Assembly: GCF_029240175.1 (NCBI RefSeq)
Contig: NZ_JARBTM010000011.1
Location: forward strand, 62,001-126,000
Reading direction: 5' to 3'
Origin: Anaerosolibacter sp.
GTDB taxonomy: Bacteria; Bacillota; Clostridia; Peptostreptococcales; Thermotaleaceae
DNA length: 64,000 nt
Made by a program: the position numbers and the translations under genes. Shown here piece after piece: positions 28,395-37,919 of the stretch (its first letter is position 1; each line of letters starts with the position of its first letter). The notes beneath the pieces were generated by a model. It did not search any database, was not told the origin of the DNA, and was given only the letters and a program-made list of their open reading frames with translations.

Positions 28395-30020
28395 TTGAGC
28401 AGCAAGAGAATAAATATGTGTATTATACTGTTACTACTATTATCTATGATATTCTTCGGGTGCAGCAAGCCTGTTGAAGATAGTGAAAATCCTGAGCAAT
28501 CAATTGAAAAGGTGACAAACCCTATGAAAGGTGGAGAAATAGTTCTCCCCATAACTCAGTTTAATACCCTGAATCCAATACTGAATAGAAATGAGAGTAT
28601 ATTCTATTTTAATCAATTAATCTACGATGGATTGGTCTCTTTAGATAATAAATTAGAGGCACAACCTGCATTGGCAACAGGGTGGACTGTCACTGATAAT
28701 GGAGATGGGTGGATTTTTCAGCTGAGGGATAATGTTTCATGGCATGATGGGCAACCATTTACTGCAGAAGATGTAAGATTTACGATAGACGTTTTACGGA
28801 CAAATAGTGCTAGTGCAGGGAGTTCTATATATAGCGGATTTGTAAAGAATATAAAGAACGTTACTGTACTAGGTTCCCATAAGATCGCCATTGAAACAAA
28901 TTCAGCAGCGGGAAATCAAATTGAAAAGTTTCAATTTCCAATTATACCTAAACACAAGTATCGGGTCCCTGATGACGTATTCAAAGAGCCGAAGGATATT
29001 CTAGTAGGGACAGGTAGATATAAAATTGAAAGCTACACGAAACCAAGTCATATTGTTCTTAAGTTGAATGAAAACTACTGGGATACCAGTGCGTATGTGC
29101 CCAGGATCGTTGGGAAAATTGTCCCCGACTCAGAGACTGCTCTTTCCACGGTTGAAGCCAATGAAGCTTCTCTCAGTAAGGCAACGGATTTCGATTGGGA
29201 GAAGTATGAAGAGGATAAAACATTAAAAACCTATGCATATACAGATTGGGATTACGAGTTTATAGGTTTTAACTTCAATAAGAACATCACCTCGGACAAG
29301 GTTATTCGTACTGCCATAGCTTATGGTATTGACAGACATGAGATTGTAAATGATGTATATTTTGGGCATGCTACCGTTACGGACACCCCTATTCATCCAG
29401 ATTCATGGCTAAAGGATGAGTCGGCGCAAAAGTATGGCAAAGAGCAAGACAAAGCAAAGAAACTCTTAGCAGATGCAAATTGGAAGGACGAGAATAAGGA
29501 TGGCATTCTTGAAAATGAACTCAATCAAAATTTATCCTTAAAGCTATTAGTAAATAATGATAATAATCACCGGCTGGAGGCTGCGGATAAAATTGCGGCA
29601 CAGCTAAAGGATATAGGAATTGAGGTCATTGTTGAAAAAGTAAACTGGGAAGAATATCAGTATAGACTAAACGCAGGTGGCTTTGATATGATTTTAGGCG
29701 GATGGAAGATGTCTGTGGACCCTGATCTTAGTTTTATCTTTCACTCAGCATACAAAGGAAATACAAATTTCATTGCCTATGAAAATCCTCAATTAGATCA
29801 ACAACTAATAGAAGCTGCCTTGGCAAAATCACCGGAAAGTAGAAAACAGAAGTATGCAGATGTGCAAAAAACTATTTTAGAAGAAATACCTTACTATAGT
29901 TTGTATTTTGAAAATAGCGCTTTGGTTGTAAAGGATTATGTAAAGGGAGAAATTGATCCCAAACCTCATAATATCTACAACAGCATTGGTCAGTGGTATG
30001 TGCTTGAGGAAAGCAAATAG
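28395..30020 (+). CDS. Extracellular solute-binding protein family 5 (peptide ABC transporter) lipoprotein
   Basis: Lipobox IFFGCS; VSWHDGQPFTAEDVRFTIDVL; LIYDGLVSLDNKLEAQPALATGWTV; TTG start. Confidence 0.9.
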   Translation: MSSKRINMCIILLLLLSMIFFGCSKPVEDSENPEQSIEKVTNPMKGGEIVLPITQFNTLNPILNRNESIFYFNQLIYDGLVSLDNKLEAQPALATGWTVTDNGDGWIFQLRDNVSWHDGQPFTAEDVRFTIDVLRTNSASAGSSIYSGFVKNIKNVTVLGSHKIAIETNSAAGNQIEKFQFPIIPKHKYRVPDDVFKEPKDILVGTGRYKIESYTKPSHIVLKLNENYWDTSAYVPRIVGKIVPDSETALSTVEANEASLSKATDFDWEKYEEDKTLKTYAYTDWDYEFIGFNFNKNITSDKVIRTAIAYGIDRHEIVNDVYFGHATVTDTPIHPDSWLKDESAQKYGKEQDKAKKLLADANWKDENKDGILENELNQNLSLKLLVNNDNNHRLEAADKIAAQLKDIGIEVIVEKVNWEEYQYRLNAGGFDMILGGWKMSVDPDLSFIFHSAYKGNTNFIAYENPQLDQQLIEAALAKSPESRKQKYADVQKTILEEIPYYSLYFENSALVVKDYVKGEIDPKPHNIYNSIGQWYVLEESK

Positions 30021-30121
30021 TACATCACTCAACTGAATGCATCACAGGGTAGTGAAAACATTTTAATAAAGACCAATTGACAAAGGCAAAGAAATATGAT
30101 ATTATATTTAAGTGACTAAAT

Positions 30122-30206
30122 GCGGGCGTGCTGGAATCGGCAGACAGGCACGTTTGAGGGGCGTGTGTCAACAGACGTATGGGTTCAAGTCCCATCGCCC
30201 GCACCA
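30122..30206 (+). tRNA. tRNA-Leu (anticodon GAG), CCA encoded
   Basis: Acceptor GCGGGCG/CGCCCGC, anticodon loop TTGAGGG, GGTTCAAGTCC T-arm. Confidence 0.93.
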
Positions 30207-30280
30207 AATAATAGATACGAAAGTATCTACTTCTTTTTATTGTGTACTTATATACAATGATCTTTACCAGCCATCGATGA

Positions 30281-30511
30281 TTAAAATGTTTCAAGGCGAT
30301 CTAAATTGTCAGAACTTTTATCATTAGGGTTGCTACGAAGGTATTCTTGTCCATTTTTCGCTTTACCCACATTCACGCCTTCAATTTTATGATCCTTAGC
30401 CAGTTCAATTGCGTCAGTAATGGAATACACATTTCCGTCATTCAACATTACATCAGTGATATCGCCTTGGCTATTTTTCCTAACCTTCAATATTTTTCCT
30501 TGATCTCCCAT
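30281..30511 (-). CDS. DUF3892 domain protein
   Basis: GKILKVRKNSQGDITDVMLNDGNVYSITDAIELAKDHKIEGVNVGKAKNGQEYLRSNPN; RBS AAAGGAGGG. Confidence 0.8.
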   Translation of the reverse strand: MGDQGKILKVRKNSQGDITDVMLNDGNVYSITDAIELAKDHKIEGVNVGKAKNGQEYLRSNPNDKSSDNLDRLETF

Positions 30512-30631
30512 GAATATCCCTCCTTTTGAATAGTTTTCTCAGTAAGGCGAATAATATTCAAGATGCGGTTTATTCCACTTTTATCAGTAGGAGCTAACGG
30601 TCAATCCATATTTAGAAGGAAAGAATATAAA

Positions 30632-30889
30632 ATGAAAATCTTGAACAAATTACAGCAAAGAGTACATCGGCTTGAGCAAGCGATTGGTGATTTTGAGGAA
30701 ATGTTGAATAATGAAGAGGTAAGAAAACAACTAGATGCTATAGCGTATATAAGTCGAAAGCTAAAGGATTTAAATGAAAAAAGAGAAGAATATATCGTCT
30801 GTATTCAAGCTATAACATACTTAGAAGAGCATCTGAAAAAAGATGACTTCCGGAAGATTATTACGATTGACGAGGATGTTATTGACTAA
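30632..30889 (+). CDS. Hypothetical protein
   Basis: 85-aa ORF from ATG 30632 (MKILNKLQQRVHRLEQAIGDFEEMLNNEEVRKQL); charged helical. Confidence 0.55.
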   Translation: MKILNKLQQRVHRLEQAIGDFEEMLNNEEVRKQLDAIAYISRKLKDLNEKREEYIVCIQAITYLEEHLKKDDFRKIITIDEDVID

Positions 30890-30938
30890 GATTTGCGTAT
30901 GTTGTATGATTATATTGTAATAACATAATAAGAAACAT

Positions 30939-31014
30939 GCGAGATTAACTCAGCTGGTAGAGTACTTCCTTGACGTGGAAGGAGTCAGGGGTTCGAGTCC
31001 CTTATCTCGCACCA
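30939..31014 (+). tRNA. tRNA-Val (anticodon GAC), CCA encoded
   Basis: Acceptor GCGAGAT/ATCTCGC, anticodon loop TTGACGT, GGTTCGAGTCC T-arm. Confidence 0.95.
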
Positions 31015-31068
31015 ATTTTAAAAAACTGCTCATGGGATGAGCAGTTTTTTAAAATTGGTGCGAGATAA
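31002..31068. repeat. 32-bp perfect inverted repeat overlapping the tRNA-Val 3' end
   Basis: TTATCTCGCACCAATTTTAAAAAACTGCTCAT-GGG-ATGAGCAGTTTTTTAAAATTGGTGCGAGATAA. Confidence 0.97.
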
Positions 31069-31186
31069 ATAACTAAATAAGGCAAGCTTGGTTTTGAAGT
31101 GGAAATTATTTCATAAAGAGAAGAAGGATTTTTCTTTTTTTTGGAGAAAATATACAGAAAATTAAGAAAAATAGGAGCGGATAGCT

Positions 31187-31339
31187 ATGAGTGATAAATT
31201 AGAAAGATTTCATCAAGAACTTGAAGACCTAAACGAAATATTTGAGCAACTTGACGAATTAAATCAAAAAAGATTAGAAGAAGCGATTATCATGTTAAAG
31301 ACAAAATTTGCTGATAGACTTAAAACTTATGATTATTAG
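31187..31339 (+). CDS. Hypothetical small protein (50 aa)
   Basis: MSDKLERFHQELEDLNEIFEQLDELNQKRLEEAIIMLKTKFADRLKTYDY*; RBS AGGAGCGG; below ORF track cut-off. Confidence 0.55.
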   Translation: MSDKLERFHQELEDLNEIFEQLDELNQKRLEEAIIMLKTKFADRLKTYDY

Positions 31340-31630
31340 GGGTGTGTGCCCTGGTTCTATACCTTAGACCAAATAAAACAAATTTCTCCCCAGAATTGGG
31401 AAGGTTTTTTAGATTTTGTGTAGAATTATATATTTAAAGAATCTAGTTGCTATTACATTTGTTTTATTCGAAGGATGTATTTATAGGTTTTAGGAAATAA
31501 ATTTTAAAAATGAATAATAGCAAAGCGTAATATATTGGAACAAATGATTCGACACCGTAATATTTTATATCGAAAAGGTGGACATATTCAAAGCAGATAC
31601 TTTTGGACTATGGCTGAGGGGGTTAATTAA

Positions 31631-32740
31631 ATGGGTAAGGGCATCAAACGAATGATTATTTTAACACTGATTTTATTGTGCGCGCTTTTAATGGTGACAG
31701 TTGCTAATGCAGAAGAGTCTGCAAAGGGAGTTGTTATAGCTAAAGATGTAAATGTTAGAAGTGGAGCAGACGCTACTTCATCAGTGATAGGTACCTTAGC
31801 CCTAGGAGAATATGTTCAAATTCTTGACAGTGAGGATGACTGGTACCTTATACAGTTGAACAATGGCAGTCAAGGTTGGGTGTATAATGATTTAGTTGTT
31901 CCTATGAATGACAATAAAGAGTTAGTAAAAAGAGGCATTATAAACGGTGATGGTGTCAATGTTAGGGATTTACCTAATTTAGATGCAAATATTCTACAAG
32001 TGCTTAATAAGAATGTGGAAATAAAAATTATTGGTGAAAACGCTGAATGGTATGAGATTGTCATTAGCGATCAGTTGAAGGGATGGGTTCATTCAGATTT
32101 TGTTGAATTATCACAAAATTATGGCGCTGGCAGGGTAGCTGGTTCAAAAGTCAACATGAGAAAAACACCTGCACTTGATGGTGAAATTCTTGCTACTCTT
32201 GGAATGGACAGCCCTGTTTCAATCAAGTCTTTTGAGAATGGTTGGTATAACATCATTACCCAAAACGGTATTGAGGGATGGGTTCATCAAGATTATATTA
32301 CAATAGTATTAGATGGAAACACAAGTGCGGATGTATCTAGATCAGCTGAAAGAATGCCAATAATGAGTAAAATTGTTGATGTAGCAAAAAAATATTTAGG
32401 GATACCATATAGATATGGATCAAATGGGCCAAGTAGTTTTGACTGTTCGGGATTTACATCTTATGTATTTAAGAGTGCTGGATACTCTATCTCTAGATCT
32501 TCAAGAGATCAGGCACATAACGGAGAAAAGGTCACTAAGTCCGATCTAAAAGCAGGTGATTTAGTTTTCTTTGATACTTCAGGAAAGATCGATGGAAACA
32601 TATCCCACGTAGGTATTTATATTGGTGATGGAAGGTTTATACATGCTTCTTCAGGTAAGAGCGCGAAGAAAGTAGTTATTTCAGAACTAAATGAAGGATA
32701 TTATAAAGACCGATTCGTTACAGCAAGACGAATAATCTAA
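31631..32740 (+). CDS. SH3-domain NlpC/P60 cell-wall hydrolase
   Basis: Signal peptide, three bacterial SH3 repeats (VNVRSGADATSSVIGTL..., VNVRDLPNLDANILQVL..., VNMRKTPALDGEILATL...), NlpC/P60 motif SSFDCSGFTSYVFK...HVGIYIGDGRFIHASS. Confidence 0.93.
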   Translation: MGKGIKRMIILTLILLCALLMVTVANAEESAKGVVIAKDVNVRSGADATSSVIGTLALGEYVQILDSEDDWYLIQLNNGSQGWVYNDLVVPMNDNKELVKRGIINGDGVNVRDLPNLDANILQVLNKNVEIKIIGENAEWYEIVISDQLKGWVHSDFVELSQNYGAGRVAGSKVNMRKTPALDGEILATLGMDSPVSIKSFENGWYNIITQNGIEGWVHQDYITIVLDGNTSADVSRSAERMPIMSKIVDVAKKYLGIPYRYGSNGPSSFDCSGFTSYVFKSAGYSISRSSRDQAHNGEKVTKSDLKAGDLVFFDTSGKIDGNISHVGIYIGDGRFIHASSGKSAKKVVISELNEGYYKDRFVTARRII

Positions 32741-32741
32741 T

Positions 32742-32781
32742 AAACAAACCCCCTACATTTCAAATGTAGGGGGTTTGTTAT
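32742..32781. terminator. Bidirectional terminator
   Basis: AACAAACCCCCTACATTTCAAATGTAGGGGGTTTGTT between convergent genes. Confidence 0.85.
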
Positions 32782-32782
32782 A

Positions 32783-33343
32783 CTACTCTTCGGATTCAGC
32801 TTTAATATAATCGCTTTGTTTTGAAAGAACCTTTTTAACATAATTCTGTGTTTCCGAAAATGGTGGGATACCATTATATTTATCAACATTTCCAGGACCT
32901 GCATTGTATGCAGCAAGGGCAAGGTTTACGTTGCCCTTGTAGCGGTTCAACATATCACGAAGATATTTTGTACCCCCTTCAATATTTTGAGCTGGATCCC
33001 ACGGGTTCGAAACACCCACTGACTTTGCTGTCTGGGGCATTAATTGCATAAGACCTTGTGCACCAACTTTAGAGAGGGCGGTTGTATTGAAATTGGATTC
33101 TACATTCATAACAGCTTTGATCAAGTTCTTATCTACATTATACCGATCAGCTGCATTTTCGATGAGCGGGTCTACAGCATCTGCGCCAATCTCAGTGCTT
33201 AAGTGCTTTTCAACCTCAGTATCGAAAATATCCTGAAAGTCACCATTTGGTTCTTCTTTTATAATATTTACTCCAGCAGGCAATCTGCTTTGAATTTCTG
33301 ATAGTTTTTGATGAATGATACTTTGAATATTTATATGATTCAT
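32783..33343 (-). CDS. Lytic transglycosylase
   Basis: [37 protein letters not shown]...[29 protein letters not shown]. Confidence 0.92.
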   Translation of the reverse strand: MNHINIQSIIHQKLSEIQSRLPAGVNIIKEEPNGDFQDIFDTEVEKHLSTEIGADAVDPLIENAADRYNVDKNLIKAVMNVESNFNTTALSKVGAQGLMQLMPQTAKSVGVSNPWDPAQNIEGGTKYLRDMLNRYKGNVNLALAAYNAGPGNVDKYNGIPPFSETQNYVKKVLSKQSDYIKAESEE

Positions 33344-33485
33344 ATATTTACTCCTTTGGCATAGATAGAATGAAACGAATTGTCTAATATAACAATTATC
33401 GGCAAAAACAGCTGTCTTCTTTATGATATAATGAAAAAAATTGCTTTATTTATAAATCATTTATATTTATTGAGGTGAATGATGG

Positions 33486-34550
33486 ATGGGTGAAAGACAA
33501 ATAATCCATGTGGATATGGATGCATTTTATGCTTCGGTCGAACAAAACGATCATCCTGAGCTAAGAAATAAGCCAGTAGCAGTAGGTGGAAATCCTGATA
33601 GAAGGGGTGTTGTATGTACCGCATCCTATGAAGCAAGAAAGTTTGGTGTGCGCTCTGCCATGGCTTCTAAAAAGGCACAGCTGCTATGTCCCCACTTAAT
33701 TTTTGTGCCAGTTCGAATGGAGCGATACACTGAAGTGTCTCGGAAAATTTTAGGAATTTTTGAAGACTATACCGATTGTATCGAGCCATTATCGATCGAC
33801 GAGGCTTTCCTCGATGTAACCGGTAAAAATGGGATTAGAATTGGAAAAGAAATAAAGGATAGAATAAGAACAGAACTAGCCTTAACTGCATCAGTGGGAA
33901 TTTCGGTAAATAAATATTTGGCTAAGCTAGCATCAGACTACCAAAAGCCCAATGGATTTATGATTATTACGGAAGAAGAAGCGGGCAAGTTTTTATTGCC
34001 TTTACCAGTGAGAAAACTTTGGGGAGTTGGACCTAAAACTGAAAATGAACTGAACAAATTAGGCATATATTATATTAAGGATTTATTAAACTATGATCAG
34101 AATGTTCTTATAGATAGGTTCGGAAAAAAAGGAATTGAATTATTAAGTTTAGCACAAGGAAAAGATGATAGGCCTGTAGAAAATAAACACAGACGGAAGT
34201 CTATTGGTGAGGAAATGACCTTTGAAACAGATATCGATGATATGAATATTCTGCTCAAATATGCGAAAGACTGTTCCTTGATTTTAGGAGATAGGCTTAA
34301 GGAGAATGGTTTTAAGGCAAAAACTATTACTTTAAAGGTGAAATTTGAAGACTTTGTATGTGTAACGAGAAGCATTACATTACCAAACTTTACTGATATG
34401 GGTCAAGAGATTTATCAGCATGCATCAAATATAATACAAAATAAAATTAGCAAGACGAAAAAAATACGATTGTTAGGTATTCAAGTTTCAAATATAAGAT
34501 ATCCAGATGAACCACAACAGCTACTAATGGATTTTGAAGGATTATTTTAG
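33486..34550 (+). CDS. dinB: DNA polymerase IV (Y family)
   Basis: IIHVDMDAFYASVEQNDHPELRNKPVAVGG...EPLSIDEAFLDVTG. Confidence 0.95.
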   Translation: MGERQIIHVDMDAFYASVEQNDHPELRNKPVAVGGNPDRRGVVCTASYEARKFGVRSAMASKKAQLLCPHLIFVPVRMERYTEVSRKILGIFEDYTDCIEPLSIDEAFLDVTGKNGIRIGKEIKDRIRTELALTASVGISVNKYLAKLASDYQKPNGFMIITEEEAGKFLLPLPVRKLWGVGPKTENELNKLGIYYIKDLLNYDQNVLIDRFGKKGIELLSLAQGKDDRPVENKHRRKSIGEEMTFETDIDDMNILLKYAKDCSLILGDRLKENGFKAKTITLKVKFEDFVCVTRSITLPNFTDMGQEIYQHASNIIQNKISKTKKIRLLGIQVSNIRYPDEPQQLLMDFEGLF

Positions 34551-34561
34551 GGGGGAAGGAA

Positions 34562-35437
34562 ATGAGAATTACAAGAAGGAAGCTAAAACAGGAATATAAG
34601 AGCAAAAGCGTTGGACTTACAGTGGCTTTTACTATCTTATTGCCTATGCTCTCGATTTATTTAGGGTATACGGCTTTTAAGCTTTTCATCGTGCCAGGTA
34701 TGCAGCCAAAGGAACAACCGCAGCAATCTAGCGTCATGCCATCTGAACAAGCTGTTGTAGAAACCCAAAACAGCAGCGAGGCTATTCCTGATGAAGAAGT
34801 ATCAGAAGAAGCATTTGTAACAACTTTTGAATTAGAAGGCTTAAATTTCTATAGCATTCAGACCGGAAAATTTACCACCACTGAAAATGCAGAAACTATG
34901 AAAACAGAATTGAATAGGAAGGGATATCAGGGATATGTATATCAAAATGATGGATATAAAGTGATTGCAATTTCATCTCTATCTCGCACTGGGATAGAGG
35001 TAGAACTCCAAAAGATACGTAAAGCGTATCCTGACGCATATATTACATCAATAAATATACCTGCCCAACAGATAAAGTATGAGAAGGATGATGGAAAAAA
35101 TACACTAAGCATTGAAACACAGCGTGATAAATTCATAGATATCCTTTTGGAAATGTCTGAACATGGAGATCAAATGCTAAAGGAAAATGTCGATGCTGAA
35201 CGGATAAGGACTATAGCCAATGAAAACATAACTGCACTTGAAAGTATCAAGAACGAATTGAACAATATTTCGACAACGTCGAGTGTGGGAGAATTAACTC
35301 AAAAACTTATAAAAGTAATTGATGTAGGTCTAATACATTTAAATGAGGCAAAACAGTCAGGAAGCAATTTTGATTACCAAGGAGCTTTAAATGAGATTTT
35401 ATATGAATACTTGGCTTTTACCATGAACAGTAAATAG
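34562..35437 (+). CDS. SPOR-domain membrane protein
   Basis: One TM near N-terminus; LNFYSIQTGKFTTTENAETMKTELNRKGYQGYVYQNDGYKVIA SPOR-like. Confidence 0.75.
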   Translation: MRITRRKLKQEYKSKSVGLTVAFTILLPMLSIYLGYTAFKLFIVPGMQPKEQPQQSSVMPSEQAVVETQNSSEAIPDEEVSEEAFVTTFELEGLNFYSIQTGKFTTTENAETMKTELNRKGYQGYVYQNDGYKVIAISSLSRTGIEVELQKIRKAYPDAYITSINIPAQQIKYEKDDGKNTLSIETQRDKFIDILLEMSEHGDQMLKENVDAERIRTIANENITALESIKNELNNISTTSSVGELTQKLIKVIDVGLIHLNEAKQSGSNFDYQGALNEILYEYLAFTMNSK

Positions 35438-35533
35438 AAGCAGAAAATTCATGATTAAAAAGATGCACTATTATCTAAGAAAATTAAACGATATAGGGAT
35501 TCTGAATTGTTCTAGAAAGAGAGGTGGTTAGAA

Positions 35534-36001
35534 ATGGAGAATAAAATATCTTCGGAAAGTCTAAAACTGGAATTTGAGGTGGCGAAAGAAGATTTTTCAA
35601 GGGCTGGGGAAGCATCAAGCAATATTAAGAAGGTTCTTAGACAATTGGGAATCGATGCACAGATTATCCGGAGAGTTGCAATTGCTACCTATGAAGCAGA
35701 AATCAATATTGTAATTCACTCAGAAGGAGGTAAAATCACATTATATATCTATCCTGAATTCATTCAGATTACAGCAGCAGACAAGGGACCTGGTATTGAG
35801 AATATTGAACTTGCTATGAAAGAAGGTTTCTCTACAGCATCTAACAGAGTGAGGGAACTTGGCTTTGGTGCAGGGATGGGTCTTCCTAACATGAAAAGAT
35901 GTTGTGATACATTTACGATTGAATCTGAGAGAGGTAAATCAACAGTAGTAACAATGCTGATAAATATGAACAAAGGTGGAGATAACCATGATAATCATTA
36001 A
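35534..36001 (+). CDS. Anti-sigma regulatory factor-like serine kinase (HATPase)
   Basis: YEAEINIVIHSEGG...ADKGPGIENIELAMKEGFSTAS...GFGAGMGLPNMKRC. Confidence 0.85.
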   Translation: MENKISSESLKLEFEVAKEDFSRAGEASSNIKKVLRQLGIDAQIIRRVAIATYEAEINIVIHSEGGKITLYIYPEFIQITAADKGPGIENIELAMKEGFSTASNRVRELGFGAGMGLPNMKRCCDTFTIESERGKSTVVTMLINMNKGGDNHDNH

Positions 36002-36326
36002 AGATTTAGTTGATAAATACGATTTTCGCATAGTAACAGGGGAAGAGCATATAAATCGTGAGATTAGAGGTTTATACTGCTGTGATCTGTTAAGCTGGGT
36101 AATGTCACATGCCAAGCAGCAAGATGCATGGATTACTGTACAAACACATACCAATATTGTCGCAGTTGCAGCGCTGTTAGATATTGGTTGTATAATTATA
36201 CCTGAGAATATCACAATTGAAAGTGAAACAATATCTAAAGCGGTTGAAGAAGGTGTTGTCATCTTGCGAACACCATTAAGCGCATATCATATTTTTTGCT
36301 GTTTTCAAGAATTAGGACTCAAATGA
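35988..36326 (+). CDS. DRTGG-domain-like protein
   Basis: IIIKDLVDKYDFRIVTGEEHINREIRGLYCCDLLSWVMSHAKQQDAWITVQTHTNIVAVA. Confidence 0.78.
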   Translation: MIIIKDLVDKYDFRIVTGEEHINREIRGLYCCDLLSWVMSHAKQQDAWITVQTHTNIVAVAALLDIGCIIIPENITIESETISKAVEEGVVILRTPLSAYHIFCCFQELGLK

Positions 36327-36327
36327 T

Positions 36328-37059
36328 ATGAAAATTGCTATAGATTTCCATATACATACAGCCCTTTCACCATGTGGTGATGAGGATATGACACCAAATA
36401 ACATCATCGGTATGAGTGTCCTTAAAGGCTTGGATGCTATTGCAATAACAGACCATAATACCATTGAAAATTGTGATGCATGTATGACTGTAGGTCTCAA
36501 ACATAATCTCATTGTAATCCCTGGAATGGAGCTGCAGACAAAGGAAGAAGTACATCTTTTATGTCTATTCAAGAATTTATCAGCAGCGAAAGAATTTCAA
36601 AACAAGGTATATGAAAAAATGAGTATAAAGGAGAATTTATCGGAATTATTTGGAAAGCAGATAATATATGATGACAAAGACCAGCCTGTAGGGGAAAATA
36701 GACGAATGTTAATTTCATCTGTCAATATGTCACTCGAGGAAGCATTTAGAGATGTAGATTTACTAGAAGGGGTTGTTATTCCAGCCCATGTAGATAAAAG
36801 TTCCTATAGTATTATCGCAAATCTTGGATTTATTCCCCCGAATTTACCCATATCTATAATAGAAATATCAAAAAATGGCAATCATGGAGCATTGATGAAG
36901 AAGTTCCATTTCTTGCAAAGATATAAATCCTTAAGGAATTCTGATGCTCATTATTTGCATGACATTTTAGAGAGAGAAAGCTTTATAGAAGTGGAGGAAA
37001 AAAGCATTTTTGGCATATTGGAGGCACTAAAAGCTGGAAATATTATTGGAGGCAGCTAA
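36328..37059 (+). CDS. PHP-domain phosphoesterase
   Basis: IDFHIHTALSPCGDEDMTPNNI...AITDHNTIENC...PAHVDK...RNSDAHYL. Confidence 0.87.
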   Translation: MKIAIDFHIHTALSPCGDEDMTPNNIIGMSVLKGLDAIAITDHNTIENCDACMTVGLKHNLIVIPGMELQTKEEVHLLCLFKNLSAAKEFQNKVYEKMSIKENLSELFGKQIIYDDKDQPVGENRRMLISSVNMSLEEAFRDVDLLEGVVIPAHVDKSSYSIIANLGFIPPNLPISIIEISKNGNHGALMKKFHFLQRYKSLRNSDAHYLHDILERESFIEVEEKSIFGILEALKAGNIIGGS

Positions 37060-37061
37060 GG

Positions 37062-37616
37062 ATGAGAGAGCTATCATTACATATTTTAGACATTGCTCAA
37101 AACAGCATAACAGCAGAATCAACTTTTATTGAAATTGAAGTGCATGAGGATACGATAAATGATGAGATCATCATAAATATCATAGATAATGGCAAGGGAA
37201 TGGATGAGAGTTTTTTGAAAAGTGTAGCAGATCCCTTTGTTACAACAAGAAAGACTAGGAAGGTAGGATTAGGAATTTCATTATTTAAAGCTGCTGCTGA
37301 GATGTGCAATGGCAGGTTTGAAATACATTCAAAGCTTGGCAGCGGCACTACTGTTACGGCACGATTTCAGCGCAGTCATATCGACCTAGTACCGTTGGGA
37401 AATATGGCGGAGACGATGATCACATTAATCATGGCAAATGAAATGATTGATTATGTATATAAACATATTTTTGATGGAAAAACATTTGTTTTTGATACGA
37501 GAGAGGTGAGACTGGTATTGGAAAGCGTGCCGTTAGGAGATCTTGGAGTATTGCAATGGATAAGAGACCATATTGATGAAGGAATTTGTGAAATAAAAAG
37601 AGTCTACGTTGAATAG
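37062..37616 (+). CDS. HATPase-domain ATP-binding protein
   Basis: LDIAQNSITAESTFIEIEV...DNGKGMDESFLKSVADPFVTTRKTRKVGLGISLFKAAAEM. Confidence 0.85.
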   Translation: MRELSLHILDIAQNSITAESTFIEIEVHEDTINDEIIINIIDNGKGMDESFLKSVADPFVTTRKTRKVGLGISLFKAAAEMCNGRFEIHSKLGSGTTVTARFQRSHIDLVPLGNMAETMITLIMANEMIDYVYKHIFDGKTFVFDTREVRLVLESVPLGDLGVLQWIRDHIDEGICEIKRVYVE

Positions 37617-37671
37617 AGCAGCGAGTGGGAATGAAACAATGTAAGATATCCCTGAGGTGACTCATCATTTA

Positions 37672-37700
37672 TTGACATAATTCTTCGTAAGTTATATCAT
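37672..37700 (+). promoter_or_regulatory. Sigma-A promoter upstream of rnf operon
   Basis: TTGACA-17 nt-TATCAT, about 220 nt before rnfC. Confidence 0.7.
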
Positions 37701-37919
37701 AGAAGTAAGGTTCATGTTAAGTAGTTTATTTTTTTTTATATGAGCTTCTATATTTTTTTGAATGATTCTAATTTATTTTTACTAACGCATGGTGTATACA
37801 GTAGACAAAAAAATGAGTTAGTATTTTAACAATGCAGGATATTCAAAAAAGGTATAGAAATATTTTTATTTGTGGCAATACTTAGTTATATAATTTTTTA
37901 ATAATGAGGGGTGAAAAAA

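Noticed and set aside
30025-30294. 89-aa minus-strand ORF across tRNA-Leu(GAG)
   Set aside because: Antisense to a clear tRNA
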